Shown here piece by piece: positions 5,982 to 8,012 of a DNA stretch of 8,012 nucleotides. Origin of the DNA: Armatimonadota bacterium. Its GTDB lineage: Bacteria > Sysuimicrobiota > Sysuimicrobiia > Sysuimicrobiales > VGFF01. The position numbers and the translations under genes were made by a program. Numbering within the stretch: position 1 is the stretch's first letter; the number at the start of each line of letters is the position of its first letter. The stretch is taken from NCBI GenBank assembly GCA_016868955.1, contig VGFF01000093.1:1-8012 (forward strand), in the 5' to 3' direction. The notes under the pieces were generated by a model that was given only the letters and a program-made list of their open reading frames with translations, was not told the origin of the DNA and searched no databases.

Positions 5982-7109
5982 ATGGTATCGCAGGCGGAAC
6001 GGACACGGCGTTGGGACAAGATGCGGGAGGAGATGGCCCGGGCCGGGCACGACGTCGTCCTGCTCGCCGGTCTCGAGGGCGCCATCGGCCGCGGCTACGT
6101 TCGCTATCTCTCGGATTGGCACATCTGGGGCGGCACGGGCTACGTCGTGTTCCCTCTCGACGGCGAGCCGTCGCTCGTGCTCGGCTCCAACTCGCAGGCC
6201 ATGTGGGCGCGCCGCATCGGCTGGATGAAGGACGTGCGCATCGGCATGAAGGGCCCGATCGACGAAACCGTCGCCGTGCTGAAGCGCCACAACCTCAAGG
6301 GGCGCCTCGCCGTCGCCGGGCTGGGCAACCGCATGCGATTCAACGACATCCGCGCGCTGCAAGCCGGCCTGCCGGGCGTCGCGCTCGCGGACGGCGACGA
6401 TCTTTTCGAGCGCGTGCGCCGCGTGAAGAGCGACGAGGAGATCGCGAACCTCACCGAGACGTCGATGATCGCCGCCAAAGCGATGCGCTCGTTCCGCGAC
6501 ATGCTGGCGCCGGGGCGCTCCGAGCGCGAGCTTGTCTCCGAGGCTTGGAAGGTCTGCCGCCAGAACGGCGTGCTCGACGGCATCGCGCACATCTCGACGG
6601 AGGACCCGCCGTACGTGCGGCCGCCGCTCGATCGCACGATCGAGTCGAAGGACATCGTCAAGTTCTCCATGGAAGTCGCTGGCCCGTCCGGGTACCAAGT
6701 TGAGCTGGCCGCCGTGTTCTCGTTCCGCGAGCCGCCCGAGGAGCAAATGCGCTTGTTCCGCACGATCAAAAAGGCGATCGGGCGCATCCAGGATCTGATG
6801 CGGCCGGGCGTGCGCGGCGGCGACCTCGGCGTGTCGACGGAGAAGACGTACGCCGAGGACGGCTGTACGCCGACGACGCGCATCATCTGGGACGCGCACG
6901 GCATCGGCATCGACGTCATCGAGCCGCCGCTGCTGCTGCCCGAAGACGATACCGTGCTCGAGAAGAACATGGCGTTGAACGTCCACCCCGGGCTCGTCTG
7001 GGGGGACCGGCTCCTCGGCTACTACGTGCAGGACAACTTCGTCGTCAGCGAGGGCGGATCGAAGCCGCTATCGGATTGGGAACATGAGTGGCACGTGTTG
7101 AAGCGGTGA
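5982..7109 (+). CDS. M24 (creatinase/Xaa-Pro peptidase fold) family hydrolase with altered metal site
   Basis: A 375-residue two-domain protein, the usual length for creatinase/prolidase relatives. Residues 1-about 145 form the N-terminal creatinase domain, beginning RTRRWDKMREEMARAGHDVVLL; about 148-375 form the pita-bread domain (VKSDEEI, 148-154; LAPGRSERELV, 175-185). Metal-dependent members use Asp, Asp, His, Glu, Glu. Here the region after KDIVKF reads SMEVAGPSGYQVELAAVF (229-246): no Asp is present and Glu231/Glu241 lie near the two positions. His306 in DAHGIGID and Glu314 in IEPP are kept. The last Glu appears as Gln350 in YYVQDNF. The first, second and fifth ligands are therefore changed, as also happens in metal-independent creatinase. 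It may hydrolyse a C-N bond in a small amidino or acylamino compound rather than a Xaa-Pro peptide. The substrate is not deducible. It follows the oxidoreductase gene and probably shares its transcript. Confidence 0.87.
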   Translation: MVSQAERTRRWDKMREEMARAGHDVVLLAGLEGAIGRGYVRYLSDWHIWGGTGYVVFPLDGEPSLVLGSNSQAMWARRIGWMKDVRIGMKGPIDETVAVLKRHNLKGRLAVAGLGNRMRFNDIRALQAGLPGVALADGDDLFERVRRVKSDEEIANLTETSMIAAKAMRSFRDMLAPGRSERELVSEAWKVCRQNGVLDGIAHISTEDPPYVRPPLDRTIESKDIVKFSMEVAGPSGYQVELAAVFSFREPPEEQMRLFRTIKKAIGRIQDLMRPGVRGGDLGVSTEKTYAEDGCTPTTRIIWDAHGIGIDVIEPPLLLPEDDTVLEKNMALNVHPGLVWGDRLLGYYVQDNFVVSEGGSKPLSDWEHEWHVLKR

Positions 7110-7114
7110 GCTCT

Positions 7115-7130
7115 CGACGTAGAAACGTCG
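7115..7130. repeat. Inverted repeat CGACGT-AGAA-ACGTCG after the M24 stop
   Basis: A perfect 6-bp inverted repeat with a 4-nt loop begins 5 nt after the M24 stop codon. In RNA it would make a compact hairpin at the end of the catabolic gene block. The following bases are GTGGTGCGG with no T-run, so it is not a standard intrinsic terminator; it may protect the 3' end or be incidental. Confidence 0.3.
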
Positions 7131-7221
7131 GTGGTGCGGTCTTCCCGCAAAGAATGCTCACGGCTTCGACAGTCGTGTACACTACTTGAGGTCCGTTCGA
7201 ACCCAACGCACAGAGGTCCAG

Positions 7222-7229
7222 CCCCCCCC
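7222..7229 (+). repeat. Run of eight C immediately before a start codon
   Basis: An uninterrupted C8 tract abuts the ATG at 7230, and the only candidate ribosome binding site, AGAGG (7212-7216), lies 13 nt from that ATG. Slippage in the tract would alter this spacing without changing the protein. This could be an expression switch, or simply a weak start. Confidence 0.6.
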
Positions 7230-7922
7230 ATGAAGATCGCGTTCACCGGCTTGCCGCTGCCTGAGGGCAAGACGAAGTACAACGACCCCACGTTCACGCG
7301 GCTCGCCGAGAAGTTCCAGCCCGAGAAGCAGTCGCCGTACTACTTCGAGCTCCTGCCCGACGCGTACGAGGCCGCCGAAGCGATCGCGATCGCCGCCGAT
7401 CGCGTCTTGGACCTCCTCATCCACGACATCGAGAAGACGGAGAACCGCATCGCGCGCGTCGAGGACGCGGCTGAGCGCGGGGTGCTCGAGCGGTGCCTCG
7501 GGCACATGGAATCGGAGCAGCCGGCCTGCGATCTCGCGTTCGACGAAGATGAGCGGACGATCGTCAAGGCGTTCGGATTGATGAGCTTCAAGCCGACGGT
7601 CGTCTTCCCGGAGCCGATCGCGGACGTGGACGCCGCCTGCCGCGCGGTCCTCGACAAGGCGAACATGATGTTCTTCTACACCGCCGGCAAGCGGGAAGTG
7701 CACGCCTGGCTGGTCGAGCGCGGCGCCGACGCGGTGACCTGCGCGGGCAAGATCCACACGGATCTCGCGCGCGGGTTCATCAAGGCCGAGCTCGTCGCTC
7801 TCGACGATCTGCTCGCTTCGCACAGCATGCAGGACGCGCGCACGAAGGGTCTCGTGCGCCTCGTCGATCGCGACGTAGCCGTCCCTGAGAACACGATCCT
7901 GGAGATCCGCTTCAACGTCTGA
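7230..7922 (+). CDS. Short YchF-like protein lacking a functional GTPase domain (TGS/DUF933 domain)
   Basis: A 230-residue relative of the ribosome-associated ATPase YchF/OLA1, which is normally about 360 residues. The C-terminal part is convincing: FFYTAGKREVHAW (148-160) and AGKIHTDLARGFIKAEL (172-188) through EIRFNV (225-230) follow the YchF TGS/DUF933 domain closely. Upstream, ADRVLDLLIHDIEKTENRIARV (56-77) and VLERCLGHMESEQP (85-98) match the helical hairpin, and FGLMSFKPTVVF (115-126) matches the strand after it. The N-terminus is abnormal: GLPLPEGKTKYNDP (7-20) stands where YchF has its P-loop (GLPNVGKST type), and the switch regions and the DxxG segment are missing; DPTFTRLAEKFQPEKQ (19-34) resumes similarity. 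It cannot be expected to bind nucleotide in the YchF manner. The reading frame is intact with no frameshift. ATG 7230 is chosen because similarity begins there; a GTG at 7131 would add 33 unrelated residues. A 120-nt gap separates it from the M24 gene. Confidence 0.85.
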   Translation: MKIAFTGLPLPEGKTKYNDPTFTRLAEKFQPEKQSPYYFELLPDAYEAAEAIAIAADRVLDLLIHDIEKTENRIARVEDAAERGVLERCLGHMESEQPACDLAFDEDERTIVKAFGLMSFKPTVVFPEPIADVDAACRAVLDKANMMFFYTAGKREVHAWLVERGADAVTCAGKIHTDLARGFIKAELVALDDLLASHSMQDARTKGLVRLVDRDVAVPENTILEIRFNV

Positions 7923-7938
7923 TCCGTTCCTGAGTCGG

Positions 7939-8012
7939 CTACGTCCTCGGCTTGGGCTCCGCGTGAGCGATGTGGCTGACGATCGTCTTCGGGGTCGCCA
8001 CGGCGACCGATC
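7939..8012 (-). CDS. Possible C-terminal end of a minus-strand gene (partial)
   Basis: Read on the minus strand from the window edge, one frame stays open for 23 residues (8010 down to a TAG at 7939-7941), including TPKTIVSHIAHAEPKPRT at its end, with G/C in nearly all third positions. It would converge on the YchF-like gene with 16 nt between stops. The fragment is too short to identify. A plus-strand ATG at 7970 opens a competing frame (MWLTIVFGVATATD) sharing the same third positions, so base use does not separate the two. Confidence 0.3.
   Translation of the reverse strand, partial: SVAVATPKTIVSHIAHAEPKPRT

Noticed and set aside
7175..7183. Palindrome GTGTACAC overlapping TACACT, a possible -10 element before the YchF-like gene
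   Set aside because: No acceptable -35 hexamer lies at the right distance (TGCTCA at 17 nt matches poorly; TCGACA is only 7 nt away). A promoter in this 120-nt gap is likely, but cannot be placed.
7191..7206. GTTCGAACC resembling the T-loop of a tRNA
   Set aside because: The flanking bases do not form the 5-bp T-stem, and no acceptor stem, D-arm or anticodon arm is found around it.

Overview
The window is very GC-rich, with codon third positions almost always G or C. It uses TTG as a start codon at least twice and mixes strong AAGGAGG-type ribosome binding sites with weak ones. This fits a high-GC, probably environmental bacterium with many solute-uptake operons. The lineage cannot be fixed from the sequence alone. 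All confidently called genes lie on the + strand and are tightly packed. There are no gene-free stretches over 300 bases, and I see no RNA genes, insertion sequences or CRISPR arrays.

Layout: the C-terminal end of an unidentified gene (1-156); a fold-type I PLP aminotransferase (176-1372); a family 5 solute-binding protein of a peptide/opine/nickel-type ABC transporter (1432-2955); its two permeases (2972-3889 and 3858-4766, overlapping by 32 nt); a spacer with a cluster of TCATGACG repeats and palindromes (4759-4823); a Gfo/Idh/MocA-type NAD(P)-dependent oxidoreductase (4862-5893); a creatinase/Xaa-Pro-peptidase fold (M24) protein that has lost most of the usual metal ligands (5982-7109); and a short YchF-like protein that keeps the C-terminal TGS/DUF933 part but has no working GTPase P-loop (7230-7922). 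At the right edge a possible - strand gene ends at 7939.

First to sixth complete genes look like one uptake-and-catabolism unit: a periplasmic binding protein and two permeases import a small amino-acid or peptide-like compound, and a hydrolase-fold protein, an oxidoreductase and an aminotransferase could process it. The ATPase subunits (DppD/DppF type) are absent from the window and must lie elsewhere or be shared with another transporter. The substrate cannot be read from the sequence. The last gene, the YchF-like protein, sits behind a 120-base spacer and is probably not part of the pathway.

Most worth following up: the GTPase-less YchF relative, the M24 protein with altered metal site, and the TCATGACG repeat cluster, which looks like an operator splitting the transporter genes from the two enzyme genes.
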